Shown here: positions 22,103 through 35,274 of the stretch, one piece after another
Numbering within the stretch: position 1 is the stretch's first letter
Layout: each line of letters opens with the position of its first letter
NCBI GenBank assembly: GCA_018417955.1
Contig: JACTVC010000009.1
Coordinates: 1,240,001 to 1,304,000, forward strand
Reading direction: 5' to 3'
Length of the DNA: 64,000 bases
From: Laccaria trichodermophora
Lineage: Eukaryota; Basidiomycota; Agaricomycetes; Agaricales; Hydnangiaceae
Translations under genes and position numbers: made by a program
The notes under the pieces: model-generated
The model's database searches: none
Told to the model about the DNA's origin: nothing
Seen by the model: only the letters and a program-made list of their open reading frames with translations

Positions 22103-23368
22103 TTAAAGGTAGTTGGCTGGTAAGTATGTTGAGTAATTTTGAGGAGTTGTTTGATGATCAACAAAGTGTATCGAAACGGTCATCAAATCAGCTACCCATG
22201 TTAGTCCAGAGAGGCTGACTTTCTGTCCTCCTACTTGGATAATGTTTACCCAACGTAGAAGTGGGAAATGTGTTTCATTCAGCATAGTTTGCAAATTTTG
22301 CCAATCGAGACGCTTGCCATCATCTGGTCTCATCACAAGGAAAAGTTCTTCAAGTTTCCACCCTCCAGCTGATCTCCACCTGACCAAGTTCTTACTGACT
22401 TCGCTGAAGTTGCCTCTGTTGTCGCATATCAAATCAGGACACGTACGCTGGTCATCAACGTGGTATTGCAGAAACTTTCCAGATGGCGCATGGCTGTATT
22501 TAATTAATATTGTTCCTTGAATATAATGTAGTGACACACCAGTGATGGCAAGAATTTCGATGTTTGGTTTCCAATCATGTAGGATGCTGCCTGGTATTGG
22601 TGTGGAATAATGAAGGTGCAATACACGGACAGAAGATAAATCCATTATGGGACTTGAGTCGCTCCATTTAGCCTTGAATAAATGTGCAAACATGAATGTG
22701 TCATTCTGCGCAACATACAGTATGGTTGGCTTTGGGATGGGTCTTCTGATGAACCTTTTGACTCCAGCACGAGGAGTGAAGTTTATGTGAAGGTCATGAA
22801 GTTTCAGATGCATGATGTTGTTACAGTGCGCAAAGGTGGTGACTGGAAAGTATCGAAATCGAGAGAGTGCAAGGGTTGTGAGGTTTGGTGAGGAAAAGAC
22901 ACGAATAAATTCAGTCCGTAGCTCTTCTGGGATGGTGTTCCAGTTCCTTATGGGAAATCCTTCTGTAAGCTCGAAACTCTTTAGCAAGAAAAACTGTTGC
23001 ATCAGGCCTGTCTGTGTGTCCCAGTCAGAGTCATCCAGATGATAATGAAGGTGGTATATATATTGGGCGATGTGTGGACTGGCATGGAAAAGTTTGAAAA
23101 GGTGTTGGACTGAGGGCCCTGCAATGGAAATTGTTGTGAAAAGACGTCTTTGTGATGGTTGAACCAACAATCGGCACGTTCAGGACATGGAGGACAGTGT
23201 TTTCCAATCTTCAGCGAGCATAAGCTGGTCCAAGACAGTATCTTGTAAGACGTCGAATGGGACGGTGACTTGCATTCCTTTTTCTAATTGTTCGTCAGTT
23301 CGATACAGTAGTAGATTAGCTGGCTTACTTGCGATCAAAAGCTTGTAGTATGGAATAAATTCTGACAA
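22103..23368 (-). pseudogene. F-box/LRR-type gene of Agaricomycetes with one in-frame stop
   Basis: Two frames in the same phase (23368-23180 and 23170-22103) make a protein of about 420 residues: a front with VPFDVLQDTVLDQLMLAEDW that resembles the degenerate F-box of mushroom proteins (substrate receptors of SCF ubiquitin ligases), continuing SSMS-stop-TCRLLVQPSQRRLFTTISI, then Leu-rich repeats such as LTTLALSRFR, IMHLKLHDLH, VRVLHLHYS and a C-terminal region common to this lineage-expanded family. A single TGA at 23181-23183 separates the parts, at the place where family members have a Leu (SLTCR). No intron fits there. Either a pseudogene or a sequencing error. The region 23369-23673 holds no gene. 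Confidence 0.65.
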
Positions 23369-23673
23369 GATTACTAAGCAGAGTCCAATTCAGCAGTAAC
23401 ACATCACATGGCCTTCAAATTTGCCGAAATGTAACCCTTTTAACATGCCATTGCTGAAACCACTTGGTCATCACATTCTCAAGTAGAATTTTGCTGTCAT
23501 GTTTATTGCTTGAAGTTGGAGAAACATATTCATACCACTGTTTCAATTGACTTGATGAGTTTGTTGTGCATACCAATATCTTATTTCTCATAATTATTTA
23601 CAAATGGCCCTATGTATCTTTGTATCTATCACCACTCAGCATTACACTTTATCAAGGTGGTTCTTAATTCAGG

Positions 23674-26200
23674 TCAATGTTTGATGAGGAAGTTAACTGC
23701 TAATGTTTCTGTTTGTCGTATAAGTAACATCGACTCCTTGTGACCCTTAAGGAAGTTCCTCCATTGTGAGACTGGACGAGGCTGGGCACTGCCTGAACGA
23801 ATTTCAGCAAGACAGGTTGAATATAATGCTTCTGCCCATTCACTCCATTCGCCATAAACTTGATTTGTAGATTCATTGTCAATGATACTGGATGGCGGCC
23901 ACCAAGACTTAAAAGCTGTATCATTGGCACGAGCTATCAAATAGATCAGGTCAGCACTCATATTGGTTAAAAAGAGAATAAAAAAACATACATGTTCCAC
24001 ACATATAATCCATCTCATGTTTGGATAACTTGTCATCCACAAATTCTTTGCCATCACCCTCAATAGAAAACATACTAGCACCACCGATAGGACCCTCCAA
24101 AACTTCATCCAGGCTAATGCTGCCTATAACTAATCTCCAGAAGTATCCACCCCAAAGGATTGCAGCTCAAATACGAGGCTGACGAAGCATACGTGCCCTG
24201 AAGTACAGATATGCTTCATAGTCAGCTTGCATGAAGATATAGTCTTGAGGACAACTGGGTAAATAAACGTCAACTTCAGGTACTGATGGTGACAATGGGA
24301 TCTGAGCCCTTGAGGCCAAGGTTCGAAATGCAATGCCACGACCTGCCAGATACCTAGCAATATTGATATCCAGGAATCGATCATCAAGTCTACAGACAAG
24401 CAATGCATCTGATGCGGATGTGACCGCCAATTTCCATGGCACTGTGGCTTCTACTCCAAAGTCAAAGATATACCAGGTTTTGATGTGTTTTCTATCATCT
24501 TTGTATGGGTTATTGAAATCATGCTGTTCATTGTCATGAATATTGATAACATGACAGATCTGTTGAAGGCATTTGGATTTTGTTAAGGAATCAGCATGAT
24601 ACATGTTAATATCACAGTTGATATTTTGAATGTTTTGGCGACACTGCAGTTCTTCTGTGAAGGCAACCCAAAACCTGACAAGGTCCAAATTCCAGAATTG
24701 ATGTAACACATCTTCATTTTTATTTGTCGGCAATAGACCAATCCATCGGAGCCAAAACTTTCGATGTTTACAGTCAAAGAGGGTAATCCTTGAGAGTTGA
24801 AGGTTTGTGGAGTGACCAATCCATAACGTTCATGCATGATGTGTTGTACTTGATCAATCAGACCTTGTAAGGTGCACCTTGGGCCCTTCAGAGTGTCCTG
24901 GTAGTGGTCAGGCAATGTATTGGCATTCTCATAGTCTTCTTCGGTCATGGGCTGAATCATGGGTTGTTGTAGTGGGGGTTGTTCAATCATCTCATCATAC
25001 TGCTCAGGATTTTGGAAAGGATCAGCATCTTTATATGCATCTTCATCTTCCTGACTGCTAGATGCAATCTGGTGGTCCAAATGCACAACAACAGTCCCAC
25101 TGATTCCAGAATGAGCTATAGACTTTTTGCTGAGAGCCATACTCTGCCAAAGTTTCCTCATGTTCTCTAACAAAAACCTCCTCACAAACAAGATGATCAG
25201 GATCTCTGTCCCACACAAAGACCTGTGCAGTCTTTGTTGGTGGCATCTGTTCTCGATTCAACCTTCTCGCACATTCAGATGGCTTCTCAAGAAAGAGCAA
25301 TCGGGTTAAGCACTCCCTGCGTTTCTGGAAAAAATGTTCCCAAATCTGGTTCAGGTACTTCTTAGTGAGATTTGTTGGTATGTGGGAAAGAGCTTCCTCC
25401 CTTTGAAACTCAATTTGATGAGGCAGAGGACCTATTGATGATAAATAAGGATTTCCCTCAGCTCTCTTAATCTCATACTTGTCCCATTGGTACCAGACAG
25501 GAATATTATGATCGACAAACCATCGGACAGATGGTTGGCAGGTGTGTCTAATGTCGGTATTGTTCAGATGTATAAATGTGCCCACACGCCGACTCTCGTG
25601 GGTACAAGTGCCAATATCAGATGCACGTATGAGGTCAATAATTGAAGGATGGAACTGCAGCATTTCAACTAGAAAGGAGTTCCATTCTTGATATGATGTT
25701 GAATTGGCTCTTGCGACTGCATAAGAGAAGAGACCAATCCACAGAAGAAAGATTTCTTCAGCGGCATGTGCTTCCCTCCATGCAATGGAAGGTGATGCAT
25801 GTGCCCTCAGATATCCTCGTGCAGAAGGATATGCGGGAGCGAGTGCTCCAAATCTACTCAAGCCTTTCATTGTGTTGACCATCCAACATTCTGCATTTCG
25901 CCATCCATTCATAACGTGGGCAGGCAACTGGTACTTGCCATTGACTTGATCGAAATCACTGGGTATGTGAGCAAGAATGCCAAGTAAAGCACCTTCAAGG
26001 TGAGCACGTTTAGGTATGAATGCCATCCACCCAAACACCTGTGTCCACCAATGAGGTACGTGGATCATGGCAGACAGATTTTCATGGAAGTGTACAGTGG
26101 GACTTTCTGGGCTTCAAAGATCAACACAGTTTGGAGGAGTTTGAATATAATCACTACAGTTAGGAGAATAAAACAGCCGGTCTTGAATTCGTTGAAGTCG
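23674..26200 (-). pseudogene. Large unrecognised Agaricomycete protein, decayed copy
   Basis: Homologous over its whole length to the gene at 43312-46445, in the same order: PHWWTQVFGWMAFIPKRAH; PAYPSARGYLRAH; EWNSFLVEMLQFHPSIIDLI; PSVRWFVDHNIPVWYQWDK; RLNREQMPPTKTAQVFVWDRD; FWNQWDCC; an acidic linker; KLAVTSASDALLVCRLDDRF; WWPPSSIIDNE; and WRNFLKGHKES at the end. The family seems common in mushroom genomes but I know no function. Breaks: an in-frame stop upstream of 26068 (frame continues to about 26200 with PLDHSHG, matching the paralogue), frame changes near 25060-25100 and 24720-24760, and a stop after QPRI at 24166. An intron at about 23990 is shared with the paralogue. Not functional. 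Confidence 0.7.
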
Positions 26201-26499
26201 TCCATGAGAGTGATCAAGGGGCCTTGATACTAGTTAGTAAAGATGGAGTGCAATTGTTAACAAATACGCATGCATTTTCATTTTCAGCTGTGGCACTGTG
26301 CAACTCTGGAAAATAAGGCTCATGCCGGGGTGCACTGGGAGCAGCCATGTCCCAAGGCATAACACTAAAGTGCACGATGAATTGAGTATGGTAAAATACG
26401 CGAAAATCGCAACACTTACAGAGATGGATTGTCCATGTAGCATTTAGCAACTAGATTTTCTGACCTCAATGGAGTCCGTTGATGATAAGTTCGTAATAA

Positions 26500-26830
26500 T
26501 TGAGACCTTATTGCATTTGAGAAAGCAAATATTGAACCCACAACAGGTTTGGTATAACCAAGACGCTATTGTGCTAATCTGAATGCAAGAACCAGGACAG
26601 AAGATAGGTTTGGTATAACCAAGACGCTATCACGCCAGTCAAGTTGACGCTTGGATCAGAGAGATCTCAAAAATCAATAGGAGTCAAAGCAGCTGTCTCG
26701 TTGTGACCATCGAAATATAGTATCCAATGATGCAAAGACCTTGACAGAAGATAGGTTTGGTATGACCAAGACTCTATCACACTGGGCTTGAAGGTTTGTA
26801 CAGAGGATCAACGAAGCAGTCGTTCCGTGG
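26500..26830. repeat. Three spaced copies of a TTTGGTATAACCAAGAC repeat, tRNA/SINE-like
   Basis: The block AGGTTTGGTAT(A/G)ACCAAGAC with CTAT(C/T) after it occurs near 26547, 26607 and 26752, twice preceded by GACAGAAGAT. A box-B-like GGTTCAATTGC lies at 26845. A SINE-like origin is possible but I cannot draw a tRNA fold. Weak call. Confidence 0.35.
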
Positions 26831-26999
26831 TGAGTTTGCGAGCCCAGGTTCAATTGCAAGTGGCATTTGACTTATAATTACATAATAAAGTTCAACTTTA
26901 CAAAAAAGTATGATATGGTAGGTGCTCTGTAATAAGATAACCAGGAAGAAACACGAAGAAGGGGCCATGTTGTGAACATGCCACGGCGATGGGGTGGGT

Positions 27000-27540
27000 G
27001 GGAAACAAAGCAGGGGAGTTTGGAACGTCGTTTGGTGTGTAAACTACGTTCCATGGCGATGAGTTGGGTTAAACAAAGCTGAGGGGGTGGAGACCAGCCA
27101 ACGCCCGCACCAGACGAAGCAAGTGGGTTTTGGATGACGTTGTTAACATCGTCAATGTGTAGCGGCGTTGTCGACGATGTTGATGGCAGCGTTCACGACA
27201 TTGTTGACGTCGTCAACATGTAGCGGCATTGATGACGTCGGGGCTGGGGACGGCGACGACGTTGACGAAGCAGGTGGGTTTGGAACATCGTTCGGCGTGA
27301 AAACGACGTGCCACGGCGATGGGGTGGGGCAGACAAAGCAGGGGAGTTTGGAATGTCGTTTGGTGTCTAAACGACGTCCCATGGCGATGAGTTAGTTGGG
27401 TTAAACAAAGCTGAGGGGGTGGAGACCAGCCAACGCCTGCGGCAGACGAAGCAAGTGGGGTTTGGATGACATTGTTGACATCGTCAACATGTAGCAGCGT
27501 TGTCGACGATGTTGATGGCAGTGTTGACGACATCGGGGCT
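27000..27540. repeat. ~330-bp direct repeat (GTCGTTGAC-rich)
   Basis: 27006-27205 and 27334-27535 are about 90 percent alike (CAGGGGAGTTTGGAA, GGCGATGAGTT, AGGGGGTGGAGACCAGCC, GACGATGTTGATGGCAG), and a third partial unit (27270-27330) lies between them. Opposite-strand frames are rich in Ser/Pro/Thr repeats and are not credible genes. Confidence 0.75.
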
Positions 27541-27719
27541 GGCTGTAAAATACTGGATTTACTCCGGCGCAGTATGCGGGGGCATTGAGGGCATTGAGGC
27601 CGTTGGGGGAGAACTGCAAGTGCAGATTCTACTCATCTATTCAAACTAATCAGTGAGTAGGTAAGTTCAATCAATAAAAACAAGAATACACGCACCTCCC
27701 AGGGGTAAAGCTTGCCAAG

Positions 27720-29050
27720 CCTGTGGTGAGAGACAAGGTTGATGGCGGCGTTGATGGCATTGACAACGTTGACGGCGTTGACAGCGTTGACAACATTGAC
27801 GAGTTGACGACGTCAACGCCCTGCACCACTCCTGGCCCCAAGACACCCGAAGACGATGTATCGTCTTCCGCAAATCCATCAAATGTTACCCTCAGGCTTC
27901 CAGCAGCCTTCCACCTTGCCATGGCGTCGAGATGATGTATCGTCGTCCGCTAAATGCCCTCTGTAAGTGTGGGTTGTGCACGGATGTCGGATGCCATTCA
28001 TTGGGGTTAAGAACCTGCAAAAGAAAAGGATGAAAAGATCTGTTATGTGTTTCAGGATATTAGGCAGGAAGAGGTACTTACCTACCTCATTTAAAGTCAT
28101 CACAGCCCCGCCTTGCGTCGACGCAACATATCGACGTCCACTAATCGCTATGCGGGCACGACATAGTCTCCCCCAGGGCTCGTTTCTCATTTTCGGTCGA
28201 CGTTGCGGGCTGGAACGACTATGCGCCGTCATTTTTTGAAGATTTGGCAAAGGGGTCGACATACCTTCGTCGTTCGATCGCTTCCTCGCCTCACCTGGTC
28301 GTCGTGTGATGGTATGTGGTCGGCTTGTTGCTGTTTAAGCGCAGTGGTGGTGGGGGGCAGTCGTCCATGTCGTTGTTGGGTAAATAAGGGACGTCGCACC
28401 TAAACGTCTTGTCAGCAATGAAATTGGGGGGACAGACTCACTAAATGATCAAATAAGACGAATGACGACATTTGTCCTCGTCGTTCGTCGTCCGCGTGGT
28501 CATCCGTCTCGTTGCGAGTTGGCCTGGTGGGGTCCTAGTTGAATAATGCGGATGATGAACGATGAACGGGGGTTCATCGTTCATCATCTGGTTGCCACGT
28601 CGCCATGAGCACTCATGGCAACGTGGCACCTGGAACTCGTGTTCAGCAAGGTCACCCATGCAGTTGAGGGAGACAGACTCACGAAATAAGGAAATATGAC
28701 GAACGACGACGACAAATGGCTTGTCGTTGTTCGTCGTCATCTCGTCGCCCGTTGCCACGTCACGTCCTCGCCTCGTAGCTTCGTCGCCACGTCGTCCCAT
28801 CATCTCGTTGTCTCTCGTCTCATCATCTCATCGTCTCGTTGTCTCATGTGGCAGCTGGCGTATTCAGGTTCTACGTGCCTGTTTCTTGGTGGTTGTCGCC
28901 GTTCGCTTTTGCGTCATCGTGGACGTTGTTGGGTGGTGTTGCTGTGTCGTGGTTGTGGTCGTCGTCCCCGTTGTTCTGGCACTTGGTGGGCAGACAGGAA
29001 TGGGGGCGACGGGGAAAGAGGATAGTAGGGTGGAAAGGAATGAGAGTTAG
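27720..29050. repeat. CGTCGT-rich low-complexity accessory region
   Basis: Simple repeats of GTTGAC (27730-27820) and of CGTC/CATCTCGT (28440-28530, 28690-28860). One minus-strand frame (28262-27879, MSTPLPNLQKM...) has a plausible intron (GTAAGTACC to TTTTGCAG, about 28012-28082) and the phrase ADDDTSSRRHG, but its composition matches the surrounding repeats, so I do not call it a gene. A shorter, similar segment lies at 36560-36780. Confidence 0.55.
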
Positions 29051-29117
29051 CTTTGTTTGGTAGAGCGAGTGAAATAAACAAACAAATTGTCATCGTTCAT
29101 GGCTTCTCGTGCCTTCG

Positions 29118-29412
29118 ATGACGCACGAACGTTTCCCGATCGCATTGATGGGAAATGTTCGTGCGTCATTCCAAGGCACCGAAGCAACGAATCTCTGAGA
29201 CCCTTGATGGGATCTCGGATTTTCCTCGCCTTGGAAATTTGCCTTTACGGTTGTTTGTGAGATCTTTAGGGCAGACCCTTCGCATCAGATGGCGTCTTTT
29301 CTTTCCCCCACCCTTTCTTCCTTTCCCCCACCTGGACACGGTGACGTTACCTTTCCTTTCATCGTGAGTGGGTCATGTCTTATGTGTGCTGTCAACTAAA
29401 TATCCAAATTAG
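29118..29412 (+). promoter_or_regulatory. 54-nt hairpin and presumptive promoter of the 29413 gene
   Basis: Arms 29118-29137 (ATGACGCACGAACGTTTCCC) and 29150-29169 pair with one mismatch around a 12-nt loop. The same hairpin occurs at 20976 and 48790. The 240 bp between it and the ATG at 29413 match 21028-21290. Promoter role is inferred only from position and from the duplication. Confidence 0.4.
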
Positions 29413-29748
29413 ATGCCGAAGCTCTATCCGCCAGACAAAAAGGAGTACATGCGGGCCAATGGTCCCAAGGATAAATGTTTTGTTGTAGATAATGGCCGTC
29501 TTGTCTATGACAAACACCGTGATGATCGCTTTCCTTATCTCTATGAAGTCTCTTTGCATCCGCTTGTGCACAATATGCAGGCGGTCAAACGAATATTAGT
29601 TTACGTGATAGATACAGACCTGGCTGTGTTGAAAAAATTGGCAGACTGGGAGGATACTTTAGGTATTCCTTTGGGCCCAGATGCTTACATGGATGAGCAT
29701 GGCAAGTTACCTCCAAGTTTATTTTGTATAATATATTCATGTTAAAAT

Positions 29749-30863
29749 TATGAGTCCTTACGAGTTTACGAGTACGACTCATTCTTTATCAACTGAGAAC
29801 TTAGGCAAATTTTTCATTGATTCATTGATTGATTGATTGATTCACCTTTCATCACCGCAGGAACCTTTTCTCTTAAGCAGAAAAGCAGCCATAAAATCAG
29901 CAAAAATGGCAAATAAAATGGCAAAAAATGTGTAGAAAATCAACATATTGCTTAGTAAGTTGGAGATGCTGTGTTCAGGGTTCAGGGTCAATATCTAAAT
30001 ATAGAAACCAGCTAAAAGTTGCTAGAAAATCACAAAAAAATAGTCAAAAATTAAGAGGGATCTTCTCTGTTGCCACGGTGTTGAAGGGGCTGTGTTCAGG
30101 GTTCAGGGTTCATATCTAAATATAGAACAATGTAAGAAAAATAGCTAGCAAATCAGAAAAAAATGAGTAAAGAAATAAAAATGATACTTTTTCTGTTGCC
30201 ATGATGTAGAGGGGCTGTGTCCAGTGTTCAGGGTCCATATTTAAATATGGAAAATTAAGATAATTATGTAAAAATATTATTATATTATGCAATATGACTA
30301 TATCATCAGACCAGCCTTCTTGCTCTGAGATATTGGTCAAAAATGCATGACAATTTCCAAAAAGTGTCCAATTTTTTCAGTATTTTGTGTTTTTCTCAAT
30401 GAGGAATGGTCTGCATGACATTATTTATACATATTTGTAAAGGTAAGGAAAGGGGCTACAATTTTTGTTAATGGAGCTAAGTGAGAGGCTGTGTTTCTGC
30501 TACTGTGGGAATTTTAACCCAAAAAGGAAATTTACCACAGATATATAGAGCATGCTATTATAGGTCACAAAATATAACTAACCATCTTCTTTCTTGAGAT
30601 ATATGCAAACAGGACTGTGGGAATATTTTACCATAAACAGAAAAATAGTTATAAAATTCGAAAAAATTGCTATAAAATCAAAAAAAAAAAAGAAAATAAG
30701 AATAGTAGACATTGCTGCTAAAATATTGATGGCTAGGCTCAGGGCTCAGGGTCCATTTGCAAATATAGAACAAAACTCAGAAAATCATAAAATGATTACA
30801 TAAATTCAGAGTCCATAGGAAGGACTCATACATGCCATGCAAAGCACTGGCCCACACCCACAA
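29749..30863 (+). mobile_element. Family-1 Helentron-like non-autonomous element, copy A (1,115 bp)
   Basis: 5' end TATGAGTCCTTACGAGTTTA after T; an (ATTG)n microsatellite at 29821-29842; three ~115-bp repeats with CTGTGTTCAGGGTTCAGGGT; then the 3' part with GAAGGACTCATA (inverted copy of the 5' end), hairpin CCATGC-AAA-GCA(C)TGG and terminus CCCACACCCACAA followed by T. No coding capacity; three frames of 63-74 codons are identical in copies A, B and C only because the DNA is. No target duplication. Confidence 0.9.
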
Positions 30864-32520
30864 TTTGATACTGAATATCACAGGTCTCCTTCATTTGGGG
30901 GATGGAACGGTGATCTACGCTCGGGCTCTAAACTGCCCACAGCATTCCGACACTGGCCTTCAGATGCCGGAGTATGATGTTGTCAATTGCTGGGGTTTTG
31001 CGGGGTAAGTTGAAATTGTATTATTGTCAACACGATAAATAAAACTCATATTAATGTTTTGTTGGCAAACGTCTTCTAAATCCATCATATGTTGAAGAAT
31101 TATATGCTGTACAACAGATTATACTCGGGAAACCAGAAGAAATGACACGAAATCCGCCAACCAAAAATGACAAAGGCGAGTACGTTGGAGGCGCAGCAAT
31201 TGAACGCACCGGCGTCAAGGGTGTTAAGGGAACTCATTGCTACTCGACAACATGTACCCATCAACATAGCAGGGGCTTAGTAGGTCCAATGGTGCAAGGG
31301 AAATTTTATACGGATGGGGAGGAATCTGAATGGAGCGATGACCTCATTGGTCGGAAGCAATCTGTCAAAGTGAGTGACTATTTGGTTATATGTTGTTCTT
31401 TTTCATTAAGCCTATACAAGATACATGGGCAAGTCACTATGGAATCCTTGAAGATGTTTGTGCCAAAAAAATATATCGAGGCGGTCACTTTGAATGCGGA
31501 GGTTACGAATATGCCTCGAGTGGGCTCCGATGAAAATATTATAACGCCCGCTCATCAAATTAATTTGGCTCCTGCGGTTAGGCAAGAAGAATGTGAAGGT
31601 AGGACAAAGCTTTTTCATAAAACCAATGATAACTAGTCAACTTATTGTGACACAGATGAAGGGTTACCTGGGATGGGTGGTTTTGGAATAGGACACACCG
31701 ATAAGTGTGATTCTGGAGGCTCATGCACATGCATGGTGGCGAATTCACAGTTGCCAGAAGGATATGAACCCAGACGGTTTCATCTTCTAGGGTTGGGGTG
31801 CTATTTTGTATTGGAATCACTATTTGTCATGTGCTTCTCTGGTTTACAGAAACATGGTGGAACACCACCAATTGTGCCTTGGGGCATAGAACCTGCAGAT
31901 GATGCAATTCGTTGTATGACTGTTTGCTACCCACCAAAATCTATGATATCTGCTGCAGGTGCCTACATATATCCTCTGGCATCATTACCTGGACAAGCTC
32001 AACAAGATGGTCTGTTGATGCTTGGGCCAGAGATCACTTCACAAATGTAAGAAATTTCTATTACTATGAGAGACATATCAAGAATAATATTTTTAAAGGA
32101 ATCCACAGCGGCCACCTACCTCGAACTATGCAAATTGGGTGTCCGACGGTATTGTCATAATGGAAAGAAAATCTCTTTTTCGTTTTTTTGTGCGCTCGCT
32201 ACTGCAGCTTTGTGCTTTTCTGCTTGGTCAACTTTCTCGAACACTTGGAGCTCACATAGACTCCACAACATTTTTGAGTGCATTCTCATTCATTGATAAT
32301 GATGGGAAGCGGTATTCCTTAGGCCCTTGGGTGGGTGCTGAGGATGGGATTGTTGTTGATACACCTTGCAAAGATTCATCAACATGGGGTGTAGATGTGC
32401 CGTCATGTGTCTACGATGATACACCCCTCAGTGCTGAGGTGGATTCAAATGGTGAACAAACTGAACCATCAACTACACAACCTTCCAAACCATCCACATC
32501 TTCACCACATCATATAACCA

Positions 32521-33636
32521 CTTGTGGGTGTGGGCCAGTGCTTTGCATGGCATGTATGAGTCCTTCCTATGGACTCTGAATTTATGTAATCATTTTATGA
32601 TTTTCTGAGTTTTGTTCTATATTTGCAAATGGACCCTGAGCCCTGAGCCTAGCCATCAATATTTTAGCAGCAATGTCTACTATTCTTATTTTCTTTTTCT
32701 TTTTTGATTTTATAGCAATTTTTTCGAATTTTATAACTATTTTTCTGTTTATGGTAAAATATTCCCACAGTCCTGTTTGCATATATCTCAAGAAAGAAGA
32801 TGGTTAGTTATATTTTGTGACCTATAATAGCATGCTCTATATATCTGTGGTAAATTTCCTTTTTGGGTTAAAATTCCCACAGTAGCAGAAACACAGCCTC
32901 TCACTTAGCTCCATTAACAAAAATTGTAGCCCCTTTCCTTACCTTTACAAATATGTATAAATAATGTCATGCAGACCATTCCTCATTGAGAAAAACACAA
33001 AATACTGAAAAAATTGGACACTTTTTGGAAATTGTCATGCATTTTTGACCAATATCTCAGAGCAAGAAGGCTGGTCTGATGATATAGTCATATTGCATAA
33101 TATAATAATATTTTTACATAATTATCTTAATTTTCCATATTTAAATATGGACCCTGAACACTGGACACAGCCCCTCTACATCATGGCAACAGAAAAAGTA
33201 TCATTTTTATTTCTTTACTCATTTTTTTCTGATTTGCTAGCTATTTTTCTTACATTGTTCTATATTTAGATATGAACCCTGAACCCTGAACACAGCCCCT
33301 TCAACACCGTGGCAACAGAGAAGATCCCTCTTAATTTTTGACTATTTTTTTGTGATTTTCTAGCAACTTTTAGCTGGTTTCTATATTTAGATATTGACCC
33401 TGAACCCTGAACACAGCATCTCCAACTTACTAAGCAATATGTTGATTTTCTACACATTTTTTGCCATTTTATTTGCCATTTTTGCTGATTTTATGGCTGC
33501 TTTTCTGCTTAAGAGAAAAGGTTCCCACGGTGATGAAAGGTAAATCAATCAATCAATCAATGAATCAATGAAAAATTTGCCTAAGTTCTCAGTTGATAAA
33601 GAATGAGTCTTACTCGTAAACTCGTAAGGACTCATA
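32521..33636 (-). mobile_element. Family-1 Helentron-like element, copy B (1,116 bp)
   Basis: Nearly identical reverse copy of A with the same ends (3' ...CACAAG at 32521, 5' TATGAGTCC at 33636); the visible differences are in the microsatellite and a few bases. It interrupts the 29413-35102 gene inside an exon; removing it leaves an open frame from HHITT into FNSQILDEQV. Confidence 0.9.
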
Positions 33637-35274
33637 ACATTCAATAGTCAGATTCTTGATGAACAAGTCAAAGTTCACAGACGTGGACAATGGGATGGAT
33701 GGTTCGACCATCTTGAAAATCAAAGCAGATTTATTCCATCTCAGTATTCATTGTTTGAGTTGGACGAGAATGGTCTCACAGGTTTTGACTTACTTCAAAA
33801 CCAATTTGATGAAGGCCCAGGAAAGCCAATACAAGGAAAGGGTAAAGGAGTAACAAAAGGTATGACTTTTCATATATACATATTTGATAATTTCATTTAA
33901 TATCTATATGTAAAGCCAATAAATGACCAAGTGCTGAGTCTAGCAACAATGCCAATAAACCCAAGAAACATGAATATATATTTTAAAACTATCGATTATT
34001 TACCACCCCTGACAAACTTTGAAGGCAAAGTTGATTTGGCCTATATGCTCAACAGTTATGAAGCGTTGTCAACATATGGAAGTAGAATGGAACCAACAGG
34101 ACATGGTGAGAATACTTTAATCAAACACCAAAGAATGATTATGACCTCAGTATCTAGGTTCAAAATCTAATGACCATAATTCTCAATCCATCGTACATGC
34201 AAGGCAACCAACCGCTAGACCCAATTTGATGGAAGTTGTTATTGTAAAACCACCCTGGCTTGATACTTTCAAGTACAATAATGCAATGGGAGATATTCTC
34301 AGGAAACAACAAACCCGCAATCATGGTATGCAATTAAAATGATAAATAATAAATATATAATAATTTATGATTTAAAGTATCTGGATCATCGAATGAAATG
34401 CCAGCTTCCAGTGCCATGGAATGCAGTGATGAAGATATCAAAGAAACACATCAAATGAATGTTGACCATGTAAATGATGAGGCAGATATGGTCAATGTCC
34501 TTTATAATGATGAGGAGCCAGTCGTAACGCATTGGAAAGACCTACATAATCATCAGAATCCATTTGACTCTGATGATTCTTTGGATGACTATGACTTTGC
34601 GAAATACAAAAAGAGAGGTCAATCACGATTGTCTTCAGAAGGTGGAGATGAAGATGAAGAAAGTCAAGCATCAGACTTCCATTCTCCTCATTCATCAGAT
34701 GGTGATGAAGAAGGAACAAGCCAGGATTATGAATTTGAGCAAGGCACATCTTTATCACCAATCGAGGAATGTGAGGATGGAGCTATCGACAATCTTTCAT
34801 CTTGTTCGTATGGTGATAATGGAGATGCCATGTATGAAGATGATGATGATGGAGAAGCTATGTGCAAAGTTGGAAGAACTCGAGCAAATAGATTTGATCA
34901 AAGAGAACCTTCGCTGCTGGCTGAGGAATCCAATGATGGATCTATCAACAGTGATAATGAAAACGATTTGTTTGACAAAGATTATGTACCAACTCCATTG
35001 GATGAAGACGGGGAGAATTGTTTGGCTGCAATAAACTCAGACTCTGATGACTATGAAGATAAGGAAGACAATGACTTCTTGTACTGTGAGTTATTTGAAT
35101 AAAGTGGGGACGCATCAGAATTCTGGCTAATCACATACCTGTACAGATGATCACCTCGGCGATTTATTTGGGCATCTTAATATGTCAGAGATATCAAAGG
35201 CGTTTTGAGATTTTCAGTTTGGAAAACCTAAATATGACAAGCCATCATGCGCAATTGATTATGGCAAATCGACC

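Larger units (their letters stand above)
29413..35102 (+). pseudogene. Multi-exon gene with 2OG-dioxygenase-like motifs, split by two transposon copies
   Basis: Exons read in order: MPKLYPPDKKEYMRANGPKD (29413-29703); a segment at 30885-31005; 31064-31371; 31420-31600; 31657-31798; 31851-32046; 32100-32520, ending PSTSSPHHITT; then from 33637 HRRGQWDGWFDHLENQ; 33900-34104; 34170-34325; and a long acidic exon 34380-35102 (Asp/Glu/Ser-rich). Introns of 40-60 nt with GT-AG ends fit between most. The 31657-32046 part has GHTDKCDSGG, RFHLLGLG, FSGLQKHGGTPP and IRCMTVCYPP: an HxD...H...R order like the iron and 2-oxoglutarate ligands of TET/JBP-type dioxygenases. That assignment is tentative. Element A lies at 29749-30863 (possibly in an intron) and element B splits an exon at 32520/33637, which should abolish the protein. 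Confidence 0.55.
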
